A stretch of 64,000 nucleotides of DNA from Ciborinia camelliae. Taxonomy: Eukaryota > Ascomycota > Leotiomycetes > Helotiales > Sclerotiniaceae. The stretch is from positions 337,187-401,186 of the forward strand of contig JANPYM010000001.1 of the NCBI GenBank assembly GCA_025890175.1. Direction: 5' to 3'. The translations under genes and the position numbers were made by a program. This document shows, in pieces, positions 42,771 to 54,490 of this stretch; within the stretch, counting starts at the first letter, position 1; each line of letters begins with the position of its first letter. Below the pieces are notes generated by a model. It saw only the letters and a list, made by a program, of their open reading frames with translations, did no database searches and had not been told where the DNA came from.

Positions 42771-43322
42771 AAAAGTTCCCAAGAGATCAAGCGAAGATCA
42801 TCGGTTTTCGTCTCGAGTTTTACTCTTTCGATATATGCCATAGCATAGCATAGCATGGCGATGGAGAAGATTTTGGATGGTTTACTTACTTACAGACAGC
42901 AGCTCACTTATCTTGCCACCATATTCATGCTACGGTTTTATCTACTGAAGGACCACAAACAAACCACCCCTTGGTACCCTGGAGAAATTGTTTGGCAAGA
43001 TCGAGTACAAGAACGAACTGAGATTTGGGAGAGGAGAAGAACTATTAGAAAATAAGGTACTCACGGAGGACTGCTCACAGCATAGGAGTGCAGAGACTGG
43101 AATGGCTGAAAATAATTGTATTTGCAGACAAAAAAAGAAAAAAGAAAATTAAGAGCCTAATGAGTGTGGTATACTCCTTGAATAAAGAAGTATAAACAGA
43201 AACAAAAGATATGTCGACAAAGAAATGGAGTATAAAATAGGTACAAAGACGTTAAGGGCATAACGACATGAGAAATGCGCCGAGAAACGAAAAACCTACT
43301 CCGAACCATCTAAGCGATGGGA

Positions 43323-43796
43323 TCAGGGTTTGCATTCGAATGGGCATTCGCAAACATGCGTATCCTTTGGCTGACCTACCACAGGCCCGTCAAAACAAAC
43401 GCAGTTATCGACCGTATAGAGTTCTTTATTGTAAACCCAGGTGGGGACATTATATCCCCTTGCAGCATCCCACCGATTCTGAAGGATGATTCCCGAGCTC
43501 AACCCTTCACCGTTGACCATGACATTTTGCGTGAGTCCGTTGGTGATACCTCCAATTTGGCTGCATGTATTGGAATATATGGTGACATGGGCGTAAGCCA
43601 TGAAGTTGTTCATGTTGGACAAATCGTCGTTGACGGCCATGGTGTTGGTGTTCCAGTTGAGAACACACGTGTTGGGGCTCAATTGCTTAGTGCACATTGG
43701 TAAAATATTAGGATTTGTGGATATGACCGCAGGAGCAGGGAGGCCGAGTGCCGGGGAAAGGACGGCGAGAATAGGGAGGTAGTTGATGAGTTGCAT
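43323..43796 (-). CDS. Small secreted cysteine-containing protein, 157 residues
   Basis: Single exon. The N-terminus is a clear signal peptide (MQLINYLPILAVLSPALGLP). The mature part has eight Cys: three in the first half (about 35, 44 and 78) and five packed in the last 25 residues (DNCVCFDGPVV then HVCECPFECKP). An even number of Cys fits disulfide bonding. The rest is Asn-rich with no membrane or GPI signal. I do not recognise the family. A secreted plant- or microbe-facing role is plausible for a fungus but is inference. A TATA-like TATATATTAT on the minus strand lies about 140 bp upstream (near 43930-43940). Intronless, which is usual for such genes. Confidence 0.78.
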   Translation of the reverse strand: MQLINYLPILAVLSPALGLPAPAVISTNPNILPMCTKQLSPNTCVLNWNTNTMAVNDDLSNMNNFMAYAHVTIYSNTCSQIGGITNGLTQNVMVNGEGLSSGIILQNRWDAARGYNVPTWVYNKELYTVDNCVCFDGPVVGQPKDTHVCECPFECKP

Positions 43797-44305
43797 TCTC
43801 GTTGATTTGGCTGAGGAGTCTCTGTAGTTGCGGTGTTGAGATATGTGGTTTGTATTTTTGATGTAATTTTGTAGTTTTGTAGTTTTGAAACTTTTGCTTC
43901 GGTAGGATCAGAATGGACATTGTTGGAGAACAAGCTATAATATATAGTCATTGTGGTAACAAAGACATGAATCTTTACCAAAAAATCTCCTTTCTATTCG
44001 GTACAAAGCATAGGATATCTATAAATGGATGTTGTTAGTAAATAAAGAAAAGGGAGTGAACTTCACGTTGTTCATGAAAGCCAAAAGGGCTTTCAAGAGA
44101 TGATAAAGGAAGGAGACAAAGGTTGAGGAATATATACCTAATTAAATTGACTGAAATAGATTTGGTCTTGTGATACAGATGTAAAATTTCGATATCTTTT
44201 ATTGGATGCCCGAAATGCCCGCAATCCCGCTTCGTGTTGCAATTTCAAATGATAGTGACGGTGAGTTAAGGCATTGAACTAAAACTCTGGGTATCGAAAT
44301 ATACT
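43797..44305. other. Intergenic, 5' flank of the secreted protein and 3' flank of the SPOUT gene
   Basis: TATA-like sequence near 43930-43940 (minus strand). TTTGTAGTTTTGTAG repeats near 43866-43885. No gene. Confidence 0.55.
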
Positions 44306-45576
44306 TTATTCGTTGTTAACAACTAATCGTCTTAGTCCCATTAGACCTATCCATACAGCTTCCTCGGTTCTGATAGTTCGACTTCCTTGACCCGGGCACA
44401 CATTGATCCATCTATCGAAGACATCTTTTGCCTCTGCAACGCCCAGTGTTTGTAGTTCTTCATCGTTTTTCACGGCCACTTCAAGGCCTGCAACTCCTCC
44501 AAATACCACCAAGAGGTGCTTGAACTTTCCCACTTTCTGTTCCTCGTCTTCGCCATATAGATCATGGACATCGACACCTCGCTCAGAGGTTCCAATAGTC
44601 AAATCGTAGCCTCCATCATACCCACATTCTGTAAATACGTCGCTTAGACAACTGGCTCTCCGAACATTCCATCCCCAATAGTATCCGCCCTCTTCTCTTG
44701 GTTCTTCTGGGCTCACTGCTTCTGCTTTGATGACTTCAAAAGATTTATCCTTTGCGGCCCTCTCGGCATCCACGCTGAACTTCAAAGTAACTCTGTTATT
44801 CTCTGGTATTTGTTCCGCTACCGTGACTGGTATTCTTAACCCCGCTTCCACAAATGTTCCATGTTCATCTGCACCAGGTAACGTAGCACCCTCCCTATAC
44901 ATACACCATTCATCAGACTTTAGGTGATGGGGTAAATCTGTACTGGGCAATGTGCCTGCCGTCCTTAAGTTTTCATGCATTGGAAACAAATACTTTCGCA
45001 AATTTGGAGGTGTCTCTAGATAGCTGAGTAAATGGGTAAGGAAATGATCGGGATCCGAGTTTCCTGTGTATTTGTCTTCCAAGGGCTCTTGCTGGGGACG
45101 ATTGGATTGAGATGCGTTGAAGGTTTTTTTCGAAGGCCGAGCATTACCATCATTAAATATGATTACTTCGTCGACGCAGAAAACTCCAAGGGCGCGGGCA
45201 ATATGACCGGACATAGACGTTCTAAGATCATGGCTTTGAGCGCTGAAAGATTCAGCATGGATATTTTAACATCATACAGAGAGGCAACGTACTTGGAAAT
45301 AATACTTCCCGGTAAAGCCACACTAACTGTCCAATCTCTGCCTTTCGTAGGTTGAAAGACGGCTGTAGGTTTGGAAGTATCAACTTCAACCGCAACCGCA
45401 ACCGCAACCGCAGCTGCAGGAGGAGCGGTCACTTTCCCATTCGAAGCTTGTCCATTGGCAGCGGCAATAGCTTCGGCCTGACGTTTGCGCTTCTGAAATT
45501 GGATAAGTAAGTATTTCTGTACCCATCAATAGTATTAAAATGAACATACCTTCGCGTTTGTTTCTCCTCTACCCAT
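44306..45576 (-). CDS. SPOUT-type RNA methyltransferase (C9orf114/SPOUT1-like)
   Basis: Minus-strand exons 45576-45550, 45492-45293 and 45242-44306 give 387 residues. After a basic start (KKRKRQAEAIAA) comes an Ala/Val dipeptide run encoded by a CAACCG repeat (45390-45420). The conserved core then begins: DWTVSVALPGSIISN, AQSHDLRTSMSGHIARALGV, VDEVIIFND. An inserted OB-like domain contains YLFPMHENLRTAGTLPSTDL. The knot ends with YDLTIGTSERG, HLLVVFGGVAGLE and INVCPGQGSRTIRTEEAVWI. This is the layout of the 'putative RNA methyltransferase' SPOUT family. Methylation of RNA is expected from the fold; the target is not established here. It is transcribed divergently from the thioredoxin-like gene. 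Confidence 0.9.
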
Positions 45577-45858
45577 TTTTGTGAATAATTGGGAAGCTTT
45601 CCACTCAATATTCTTCAGAAATAATAAATGCTGAGGCGGTCAATATTTATAAAGATAACCCGGCAGAATTCAATGGTCCGTGCACCGATAAAGACGGACG
45701 GACCTGACCAGATCTCCACTTTGAGCTTTCAAAGCACATGCAATAATAAATAAGCAGCATTCAGACAACCAACCCAACAGTGAACGAACCAAACCTACAC
45801 TTACTTGAATCTACTTGACGTCCAAGAACTTTTGCGCGGATCGGAAGAATCTATTAAA
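45577..45858. promoter_or_regulatory. Shared divergent promoter of the SPOUT and thioredoxin-like genes
   Basis: 282 bp between the start codons. No clear TATA box. A/C-rich on the plus side near 45755-45800. Confidence 0.5.
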
Positions 45859-46597
45859 ATGGCGGTACATATTGAGTCTTCTATGCAGTTCAGCAAATTA
45901 CTGGGTTCATCAACTATCGTTGTTTCTGATTGTACGTTGACTTCCTCCAATGCGACGGATGTGCTGTACCACTAACAATATATGTAGTTTATGCGGACTG
46001 GTGCGGACCCTGCAAAGCTATCGCCCCAACCTATGAATCTTTAGCTACGAAGCACTCAAAACCAAATCGTGTCACATTTACAAAGATCAATGTAGACAAC
46101 CAGCAGTCCATCGCTCAGCGATATGGAGTTAGAGCGTAAGCAAGGCCCTTCCTATATCCGATAGACCTTGTTCTTATAATTCTATTAGCATGCCAACATT
46201 CCTTATCTTTCGATCCGGCTCTGTGATCGAAACTATTCAAGGCGCAGATGTTCGCAAGCTCACGAATGCCATCGAGAATGCCGTGAAGCTTGCTGGCGCA
46301 GCAAAGCCAGTCTATTCCAGCGCGGGACGAACACTTGGCGGAACTTCCTCTACGAGCTCTTCGATGGCGAGAAGTTTTAGCTTCGATAGGCTACTCCACG
46401 ATATTATTGCGTTTTTTGGATTGTACCTCTACTCCCTATTTTCATTCGATGCATATACTGCCGCGGAGAATTCGCCGTTCAACATCCATAGGGTTCCTGC
46501 ATCATCAGCAGCAAGAACAACCGGTGGACGAACAGGAGCAGCGACCCAGCCCGGAAAGAAACTAGGAACCATTGCTGATATTGCGGGCAAAGACTGA
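45859..46597 (+). CDS. Thioredoxin-like protein with C-terminal membrane segment
   Basis: Exons 45859-45931, 45988-46135 and 46189-46597 give 209 residues. Residues 1-105 form a thioredoxin domain: FYADWCGPCK with the redox Cys 30 and 33, FTKINVDNQQ, and the cis-Pro loop AMPTFLIFRSG. Exon 3 adds a Ser-rich linker, then a hydrophobic helix (IIAFFGLYLYSLFSF), and a basic Gly/Thr-rich tail ending LGTIADIAGKD. The layout suggests a thioredoxin domain tethered to a membrane. I recall similar fungal proteins, but their function is not established. No N-terminal signal peptide, so the Trx domain likely faces the cytosol. Both introns fall inside the Trx domain. Confidence 0.87.
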
Positions 46598-47589
46598 ATG
46601 GCGTTGGAATACCATTGTGGAGTTTACTAGGCGCTATGGGGGTGGCGTATTTTTCGACACAATTGTTCGGTTAGGAGCACCTTTATGACAGTTGTTGGCG
46701 CAGTTCCAATATTTGAGCAAGAGTTTTGCTAGGCAATTTAACAATTTGGAAGCATTTCATTGAATTGTGCAATCTTATTATGCATCTTGTTTAGAGCTAT
46801 AAGCCGCAAATTTAATCTTGTATTCTGATGCGCACGCCGCTGCAGATGGCAGGATGATGACTAATATCCCTTCTTTCTTTCTTTAACACTGGGCTTTTTG
46901 CTTTCTCCTCTGGGGCAAGATCTCATTATTTTATCTAATCGTGGCCTTTAGGGTATTCCCGCTAGTATTTCCATACCCAGGTACCTACTGGAGATTCGTA
47001 GTGAACAAATATATCACGAATAATATTAAAGAAAAAAAGGCTATCCACAATAATGGATTAAGCGTACAGTATTCAAAAAATTTCTAATGTTTGACATCAT
47101 AATTCATTTTTATTCCAAAATTACCTTACCTAGGTACGTAGGCTGTCATATGCAATTCATTTCTTGTTTTCATTGCGAGGATTATAGAGATCAGTTTCCT
47201 TTCCGTGATGAAAGGGGTTCGGTCCACGTACTAGGGAGGTAGATAGCACCGGGAAACCAATCCGCTTAAATGGAAAAAGGGGTTTGAAGAAGTAGTAGGT
47301 ACTTTTCAAAATTCAATCGAAATTCAATCTAACATTTTGATGTTGTTAAAACCATAACATATAATACCGTGAAAACTAATCTTAGTTTTTTCAACGTCTT
47401 GGAGCAGAGTAATTATTAATCGATTGATTTAATGTTGAATTTCTATTCAAGAACATGATTTTCCTATTCGCCTTTTTCTTCGAGTCGCAAAATACCCCGC
47501 CAGCCTGCATACCATGCCATTCCCGTCTTGAGGTTTTTTTAATCGTGAATTAAACCCGGGATTTAAATCTGGTTTCTGGATCGCGAGAT

Positions 47590-47939
47590 TCATATTAACT
47601 CATGTATTTCATCACGAAAGTGGATCACTCGCTCGATGTACTCCTCCGGATCACATATAGTGGAGGGAGTTATAATAAATATATTTTTGTCGGTGTGGAT
47701 TGGGTTTGAAAGGCTGGGGATTGGAGGATAGAAATTTAAAATGTGTTCATCGTTTGGATCCAAAACGCCAATAGAGAAAAGGATGAATGCCCTGCGTGAT
47801 GTGGTAGAGAGTGACAAGGTGAGATGTCTTCGTGCGTTGAGCATGTGGGCGCATCTGGCTTTGGAAATGTTGTATACGGCGTGATTATGAATCATGAGTG
47901 GACAGAGTTTATGATGATGTAGAGCTTGTATAATGCTGC
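47590..47939 (-). pseudogene. Orphan coding-like fragment, unidentified
   Basis: One frame stays open for over 110 codons on the minus strand with protein-like composition (YNISKARCAHMLNARRHLTL, then RAFILFSIGVLDPNDEH), ending at a stop at 47590. The upstream side meets a stop near 47975 and no acceptor gives a clear extension. It could be the last exon of a decayed gene. Family unknown. Confidence 0.3.
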
Positions 47940-49027
47940 GGATAGAGAGGAAGAGAAGGATCGAAAGAGTCTAGAAATCGGTTGATGCTATTAATTTCGA
48001 GCCCACTAAAGAAGAGGAAACGAGTATTGATGAATTACATGTAACTCGAGAGCAGACTTTTGTAGACCCCGACCTTCACTAGAAGACTTCTACACAACAA
48101 TCCAGCTTACAAATTTGAAGAATTGATAAAACGAACAAACTGCTATTGAGGAAAAGATTGTTGACCTGGATGATTAGATTAGTTGTTCTTGTTCTATCAC
48201 ATTAGTGTAGTGTGCTTGCTTGTATAATAGGTAATTCTTTATAGGGCGTAACATTGCTAGTACTTACTAGTCTATTCTAGTGCCGAGCCTTCCTTCTGCT
48301 TCGTAGACTCATCTCCCAAAATTCAAAATTGTTCACCCGCAAGTAACGTAAGTAAGTAACTTACCCTACAATTATTTGTGACCATGGGGTGACTATCAAT
48401 AAATTCCTGATTATTATCAGTTGTCATTCCGTTTCGGTATCTGTACTTTCAAACCACGAATGTTTCCAACTGGTAAGTAATTCCTGCTTCGCCACAAAAT
48501 AGGCAAATGTTACGACTTGGTTCTTGCTCACAAAGTATGGTCACCGGTAGCCCGAGGTTATGTTCTGGTGGGGGCCTCAGTCTTTGGGTAACATTTTAAC
48601 ATTTTCCTCCAACAAGCTATCGGTACTCTATTATATTATTTCTCCTTGGACAAGATCTTAAATCTCTAACATTGAACCATCTCATGGGATACGCTACGCC
48701 CTCTTTGCGTGTCGATTGATACCAAAATTGGAGAATTTTCCTGGATCTACAGCACTTGCAAAATTGCAAACGGCTCTGTGCAAAAAGAGTCACATCTGAG
48801 CATCAGTGAGCTCTCGAACACTCTCAAGGAGCTGAGAACCTACCGTTCTGGTAAGAGTCTTTCGGATCCTTTCCTTCAACCAAAAGTCTCATGCCTCAAT
48901 GTCTGGATGTTGACATCGATTATATTCATGCTCTGTCTCTAGCGTTTCTCGGCATTTTTCAACCTAAAATTCTTCCGTTATCATTCTCGTTATTAAAGTT
49001 AGTCTCATTTATTGCCTTCTTTTCATA

Positions 49028-49198
49028 GCGTTACATGGGCCCCAATTTCATACTGGCGATTTTGCTATTCAGCCTCACCTACATAGCGACACTGCCACCC
49101 CACCTTCGGGCGCCTATGATGACTGCATCGTAGAGGAGAAGCACGAGCCTGAGTTTGCTATCGTGTCGATTGAACATTATATGGATAGTAGCCAATGA
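49028..49198 (+). pseudogene. Orphan last-exon-like fragment, unidentified
   Basis: A TTTTCATAG acceptor is followed by a 56-codon frame with acidic, protein-like content (SGAYDDCIVEEKHEPEFAIV) to a TGA. Upstream, 48709-48942 shows short coding-like stretches in different frames. I read this as the end of a broken gene. No family recognised. Confidence 0.25.
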
Positions 49199-49795
49199 TT
49201 ACTTTGACCGCGATTGATCCTAAATCCTTTCACCCTCCCATATGAAGGAAGATTCTGAAACGACTTTCTTGGGCCTTCAAACAATAGCAATTGTGATCTT
49301 CGGTCGCAGTCCCCGTTAGAAAACTTAATTTGGCATGTTGCCCGGTTTTTGGGGGTCTAAAACTAATATTCAGATGATTACACCAGTGAGCCTCGAACCA
49401 ACTTTTTAACAATTCACATGAAACTTTCCAATTTTATGACTAGGTGTGTCAGAAATCTCAAGTTAAGGTTGTCAAAGATGACAACTATATATAAATGCAT
49501 AATGCTTAGCCTCAGCCTTATCTGACCGCAGCTGACGAAATCCTTCATTCACCATGATGGTTAAGACCAACGTCATAGCCAGAAGAGAACATGTATGTAT
49601 TCATATCTTCAATGCAGCATTCAGGATTATGGCGCGAGCATTTTTCTATTCAAGTTTTGTGAATAAATGTTTGATTGTTCTGGAAACTACAATTGCAAAA
49701 TTTTGACCTCTGCAAAGAAAAGGCACACCACGAATCTTATTTGAGGCCATACCATTAAACCACATACGAAGGAACATTACACAGGCTAGATCAAG

Positions 49796-50392
49796 ATGAT
49801 TTCAGGATCGATCTTCGCATTAGGTCTTCTCTTTGCCATCGGCACCTCAACTTCTATTCCAATATGTGTCAAAGATTCCAGTATCACAACCCCATCGACC
49901 ATATCTTCCATATCAAACTATACCACCCAATTCTGCGCCCAAATAGCCTCTAGCAACTTTTCATCCAGTACCAAGAACTATAATCTGGATTCTACCATGA
50001 TGTCTATTATTTCGCTCGACTTTAAATCCGTTACAACCGACTGTTCTGGAAATAATTCGGCTGCGAACTGCGAGGATGTTTACGATCACCTCTTGTCCGG
50101 TTGTGAGTTCTGACACCCAATTCACCTCCCTTCTGTTGAAATTGGTTTTGGGAATTGGAATACTAACAAATGCAAAGGCGGAAACGAAAATTCCACAATC
50201 ACGGGATTTGGTTCTATCGATACGGGTTGCGCTGTGTACTCTTTCCAACTTAAAAACAGCAACGCCAATAATGCGAATGCAACGAGTGCCTCGAGTAAGA
50301 GTGGAAGTGGCAAGGCAAGTGGGATTAGTTATTGCATGGTTACGGGCAGTTTGCTGTTAGGTGTCGCGGCATTTTTCGGATGGTTTCTTTGA
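49796..50392 (+). CDS. Secreted GPI-anchored-type surface protein, 173 residues
   Basis: Exons 49796-50102 and 50178-50392 join in phase 1; the intron has TACTAAC and ends AAAG. The N-terminus is a signal peptide (MISGSIFALGLLFAIGTSTS). The body is Ser/Asn/Thr-rich with several N-X-S/T sites (SNYTT, NFSSS, GNNSA, NENST, NANATS), and Cys in CVKD, FCAQ, DCSG, NCED, SGCGG and TGCAV. The C-terminus is a small-residue ASSKSGSGKASG region followed by a hydrophobic tail (TGSLLLGVAAFFGWFL). That is the pattern of GPI attachment, so it probably resides at the plasma membrane or cell wall. Family not recognised. Confidence 0.8.
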
Positions 50393-52015
50393 AGGGTTCT
50401 CTCGTACTTTCGATGTGAATCGAGGGGAGAGGAGCAGGGAGTGAGAGAGGGGTTTCTTCTTTTGATATGATTTGATATGATACCACGATACGTTTGTCTT
50501 CTGTTTATGATACCCTGGGTTTGGGAGAATTTTGGTTTGGCAAGAATGGACTTTGGAGATGGGGTTTCATGCTTCTGGGCACAGTTGTATTATTGAGAGC
50601 TGGATCTTTTGGGTTGTATGGATATGGGATCTTCTATGGTTACATAGGGACGCTTGGATAGGTGGCGATAGTCGTTTATATGAGGGATTCTTGATCTTCA
50701 AGCACACTGGCTTTGGGTTTGGTTTTGTTAATCTTTCGCAGAGCACCTTTGTTCTGTAAATTGGAGTGACCGCCGGGCTAATTTTCTCTTCACATGGAAA
50801 ATTCTTTCATGTAATTATTGTTTAATTTTGGATTTTAAGGATCACGATTTATGAAGGCAGTGTAGTGAAGGAGGGGGGGTGGAGAGGGCCACTAGCATCT
50901 TTACTTTCAGTTCACCAACCTTACTTTATATTCAGGACTTGTTTGGACTCTTGTTCTATGCTCTTACGATATTATTGTTGTATCGGTGCTTATTAAAAGA
51001 AGAATTTTCTGTGAAATTAGCTTCATGCCAGCCAATTCTTTCGTCTGAAAACATTAGTCACGCAGTGATGAATCCCCATATATTCCATCTTCAAATTCCC
51101 CTCAGCAAGACTGAGCAAGACTACTTTCTTCTGACCATATATTTTCACAAATCTTTAAATCCGGGGAACATCCATCCCCGAATATTTCCACTCCCCAAAT
51201 TCTAGAACCCAAGATCTTCCGCTCGACTCCGCGTTTTCAATCCACAATTTGGGACTCGGTAGGTAGACGAAAATTCTTTACATACAACTCTCCCTCCTTG
51301 GGTTATATCTCGTCCTATCTCTGAACACAAAATACTGTCCACACAATATCTCCATATACGACTTTTCAAGACTCTCTCGTCCCCAAGTAGCACCCAGACC
51401 TAAACCATTTGATCCTCCTCGGGATATAGCATCACGTGCCTTGGCATGCATTGAATCCCTGCAACCATTACTCGCCCGCCATTAATGCAACCCAAGATGC
51501 AATAATCCATCCATGCATTAGGTACCTAGCCTCCATACCCTCCTGAGTCCTTCACCGCCAGAAACTCAGGAGGTTGGGATGGCACTGTTCTTTACGAGTA
51601 GTAAGAAGATTGAATGAACCGCCTTTTTTTCCCACTTTCTTTTCCGTCTCGCATTGTTATTATTATCATCTTTTGGCGGAATCTTCAAAGTTGTGCTGTG
51701 GTTCACGACTCCACTTCTCTCCACGAGTTCTTCTGATTAGAAGCGATAACCAACATTAATTGCGGGAACCACGGAACGGATCGTTCTTGGGACAGAGCGG
51801 AGAACCCCTCAATAGGTAGCGATTGATAAGAGACGAGTACCTAGGTACTTATTTATCCTTACCTACCACCTAGGTAGGATTTGAAGTTGCAGTATTCACT
51901 TACAGTACTCTCTATATCCTACGCACTCAATTAATCCCATCGCGTTACTCTTTCGCTTCTCCACCTTCTTCCCCCATTTCAAAAACCCCTCAAACACTCA
52001 AACCAATCCGCAATC
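50393..52015. other. Intergenic, no supported gene
   Basis: 3' flank of the GPI-type gene and 5' flank of the next. A CACGTG E-box is at about 51434-51439. TAGGTACCTAG elements lie at 51519-51530 and 51836-51881, the latter 140-180 bp before the next ATG. Open frames are short. Confidence 0.5.
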
Positions 52016-52860
52016 ATGGGTTGGTTCGACGGCGCCTCCGAATCAGGCCGCTCGCACTCCTCTCGCCATCATTCTTCATCGCACTCGCATTCCGGCCGAA
52101 AACATCACTCCTCCTCCCATTCCACCCACCACAACAATTCCTCCGGCCTCCTCGGAAGCATTGTGGAAAGCGCATCTCCCAAATCAAGCCACAGCCACCG
52201 CGAGCGTTCTCGGAGTCGAACCCGAGGCTCGGGGAGTATCTTTGGCGGCGCGGATGCGAAACATAATTCGAGTCGGAGTAGTTTTTTCGGTATGTGATGA
52301 TTATATCCCACCTCTTTCATTAGCCCCTCTCATCTCATCTCGTAATTTCTTTTCTTCGTCTCCGACATCCCTGCCCCATGAGAACTTCTCTCTCCACAAT
52401 CCCAATCCCAATCCCAATTCCAATTCCCATTCATCAGATGAAGAAATACATGAACCTAACCAACCCCTTTCCTCCCCCCACAGGCTTCAACTCCCGCTCC
52501 ACATCCCACTACAAACGATCGCCGCGCCCCAACTACCTCAAGCGCATCTACCTCAAGCTCCGCCAGCTGCTGCGCGATCTCCTCTACTACATGAAGCGGC
52601 ACCCGTTCAAGGTATTCATGCTGGTGATCATGCCCCTCATAACCGGGGGAGCGCTCGCCGGGCTCCTGAAGAAATTCGGCGTGCGCTTGCCCCAGGGTTT
52701 GCAGAAGCTGATCGGAGGCGGCAGGGGAAACGGGGCCAGTTATGACTTTGAGAGGAGTAGCGTCAAGAGTACGGGTGGCGCGATGGAGAAATTGGGGTTG
52801 CTGGCCGGCGGGATGGAGGGGGTGGGAGGCGCGATGAAGTTGGCCAAGTTGTTTATTTGA
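52016..52860 (+). CDS. Basic Ser/His-rich one-TM protein of unknown function, 216 residues
   Basis: Exons 52016-52289 and 52484-52860 join in phase 1 across a 194-nt intron (donor GTATGT, acceptor CCACAG) that contains AATCCC repeats. The N-terminal half is dominated by Ser and His (SSRHHSSSHSHSGRKHHSSS) with an Arg/Ser patch. The second half has a basic helical region (NYLKRIYLKLRQLLRDLLYY), one hydrophobic segment (VFMLVIMPLITGGALAGLL) and a Gly-rich amphipathic tail. It resembles conserved but uncharacterised ascomycete proteins that start MGWFDG. The His-rich stretch could bind metal (inference). No signal peptide. Confidence 0.78.
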
Positions 52861-53608
52861 TGGGCATGAGAGTTATGGATGGAAATGGAAATGGAATGAG
52901 GAATGTGAAATGAGATCATGGGATGAGCATGGATTGGATTGGATTGGATTGATTTCAGGGCGTTTGTGATATTTGGATTTCATTCTCTTCTCTTCTTTTT
53001 TTTCTTCTTTCCAAAAGAAACCGTAACTTTTCTTGCGGATTTAGATACCACTTTTAGGATGCGAGTGTAGCTGGATACCTATGCATACAAAATATTCCAA
53101 ATCGAGACGAAAGGAGAGAATGCGGTGAAATGTTTTGTTTCATGAGGAATTGAAGTTGCGCGTGCGGATTCATCAATAGATGTTGTCTTTATGGATTGAT
53201 AGTGTATACTCAATATTGGTACATTATTCTCTGTTCCCCGGTGAGCTTCGTAGCATTTATTCCAATCGTCTACCTCTGAACCAGCTCAGCTGCTTTTTCC
53301 AATTCTTCGATTTGGCAAGCTCTCATCCATTCCATATCCACCACAGTCTCATAGTTTCATAACCTCGTACCAATCGAAAGTCTCGCTCGTTGCATTGCTT
53401 TATTGGATATTTACCTACATAATCTGATGTGCCCTTGTTACCCAATCCATCCCAAAAATCATATCATCTCTTATTCGCTTGCTGTATTGTAACATATCAA
53501 TTGTATACCCCTATCCTATTATCCTCAAAACGCCAGCCCAATACAGATGCATCATTAATCAGTCCACCAACGCAATGATATCTCTTTAAATTCGTAACAA
53601 ATCGTGAT
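52861..53608. other. Convergent intergenic spacer
   Basis: GGATT repeats at 52932-52952 and a T/C-rich tract at 52985-53010. No gene. Confidence 0.6.
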
Positions 53609-54490
53609 TCATGAGCCCACAACGTGACTGAAGACCTTTGCGGCAAGTTGACTCAGTAACTTCGCTTTATCGCCTTGGGGAAGTTCCTATTTAGCGCACA
53701 CATTAGCACAATCCACCCCCCCCTTCCTACCCCTTCATTCACAACTCACCTGAAAAACAGAATAGACACTCTTCCCCTTCGCATCCCTCACTGCGCCCAA
53801 CCTATTCCCTGCCACAGCCCCTGCCAACATTCCCGGGAAATTCGCAACAATAAATCCCATAGCGCCTCCACTCAATCCCCCCAACATACTCCAAAATTTG
53901 CCCGTTGGAGAATTATTATTCCCGGCCATGCCCTCCTCCCTCAACATCTCCTCAAATACATCCCCAAATTGTGCGTCTTCAAACTTCTTTTCCTCCTCTG
54001 CATTCTTGGCTTTGGACGAAAATCCAAAACTGGACCAAGGAAACCCGTTCGATCCGGCAAATGGATCGGGGATTTCTTCATCGTCCTCCATGGATGTTGA
54101 GGCCGTGGAGGCGCCAGATCCAAATCCATGGTATGTGCGTGCAGCGTCGTAGTCGCCACGACGAGAGGGCTCTGAGAGGGTATAGTATGCGTCGTTGATT
54201 TGTTGAAATTTACGGGTTCGTTCGGCGCGCTCGGGGGAGTCGGAGGGGACGCGGTCCGGGTGCGTTTTTAGGGCTGCTCTGTTGAGGGGAGGGGTTAATT
54301 GGAATGTAGAGGCGAGGCCTGAGGGGCGTGGCTTCGTACCTTTTGTAGGCGTCGCGGATTTGTTGCTGGGTTGCGGTGGGGGATACGCCGAGGATGGCAT
54401 CTAGAGAGAAGGGAATTGTAAGTATTGGAGAGATGTGGGTGGAATAACTCGAACGTTGGACAACTTACAATAATCTGATGGTAATGCCAT
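53609..54490 (-). CDS. DnaJ-domain protein (class C), 229 residues
   Basis: Minus-strand exons 54490-54469, 54400-54340, 54278-53750 and 53686-53609 join in frame. The J-domain occupies residues about 6-75: SDYYAILGVSPTATQQQIRD, HPD at 34-36 in KTHPDRV, then FQQINDAYYTLSEPSRRGDYD. After an acidic linker (FSSKAKNAEEEKKFEDAQFG) there is a Gly/Ala-rich hydrophobic stretch (GGLSGGAMGFIVANFPGMLA) and a helical end (ELPQGDKAKLLSQLAAKVFS). It should stimulate an Hsp70 partner; which one is unknown. The Gly-rich stretch might associate with membranes. The first 22-nt exon and the last 78-nt exon are recovered only by splicing. Confidence 0.88.

Larger units (their letters stand above)
41276..43322. 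other. Gene-poor region with dense microsatellites
   Basis: No supported gene in about 2 kb. Contains (CTAC)n at 42503-42536, (CCAA)n at 42543-42561, (TGCCT)n at 42690-42707, (GAAT)n at 42713-42733 and (GGAAGA)n at 42744-42770, plus A/G-rich tracts at 42200-42260. Short frames here are artefacts of these repeats. Confidence 0.65.
46598..49795. other. Gene-poor region with possible gene remnants
   Basis: No complete gene in 3.2 kb. Long protein-like frames at 47590-47939 (minus) and 49028-49198 (plus) are listed separately. TACCTAGGTA-type elements are at 46978-46990 and 47128-47148. A TATATATAAA box near 49486-49495 precedes an ATG at 49554 followed after 42 bp by a GTATGT donor; no continuing exon could be found. 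Confidence 0.45.

Noticed and set aside
52161..52745. 194-codon plus-strand frame through the one-TM gene
   Set aside because: It crosses the intron in a different frame; the spliced frame has a membrane helix and conserved-looking C-terminus.
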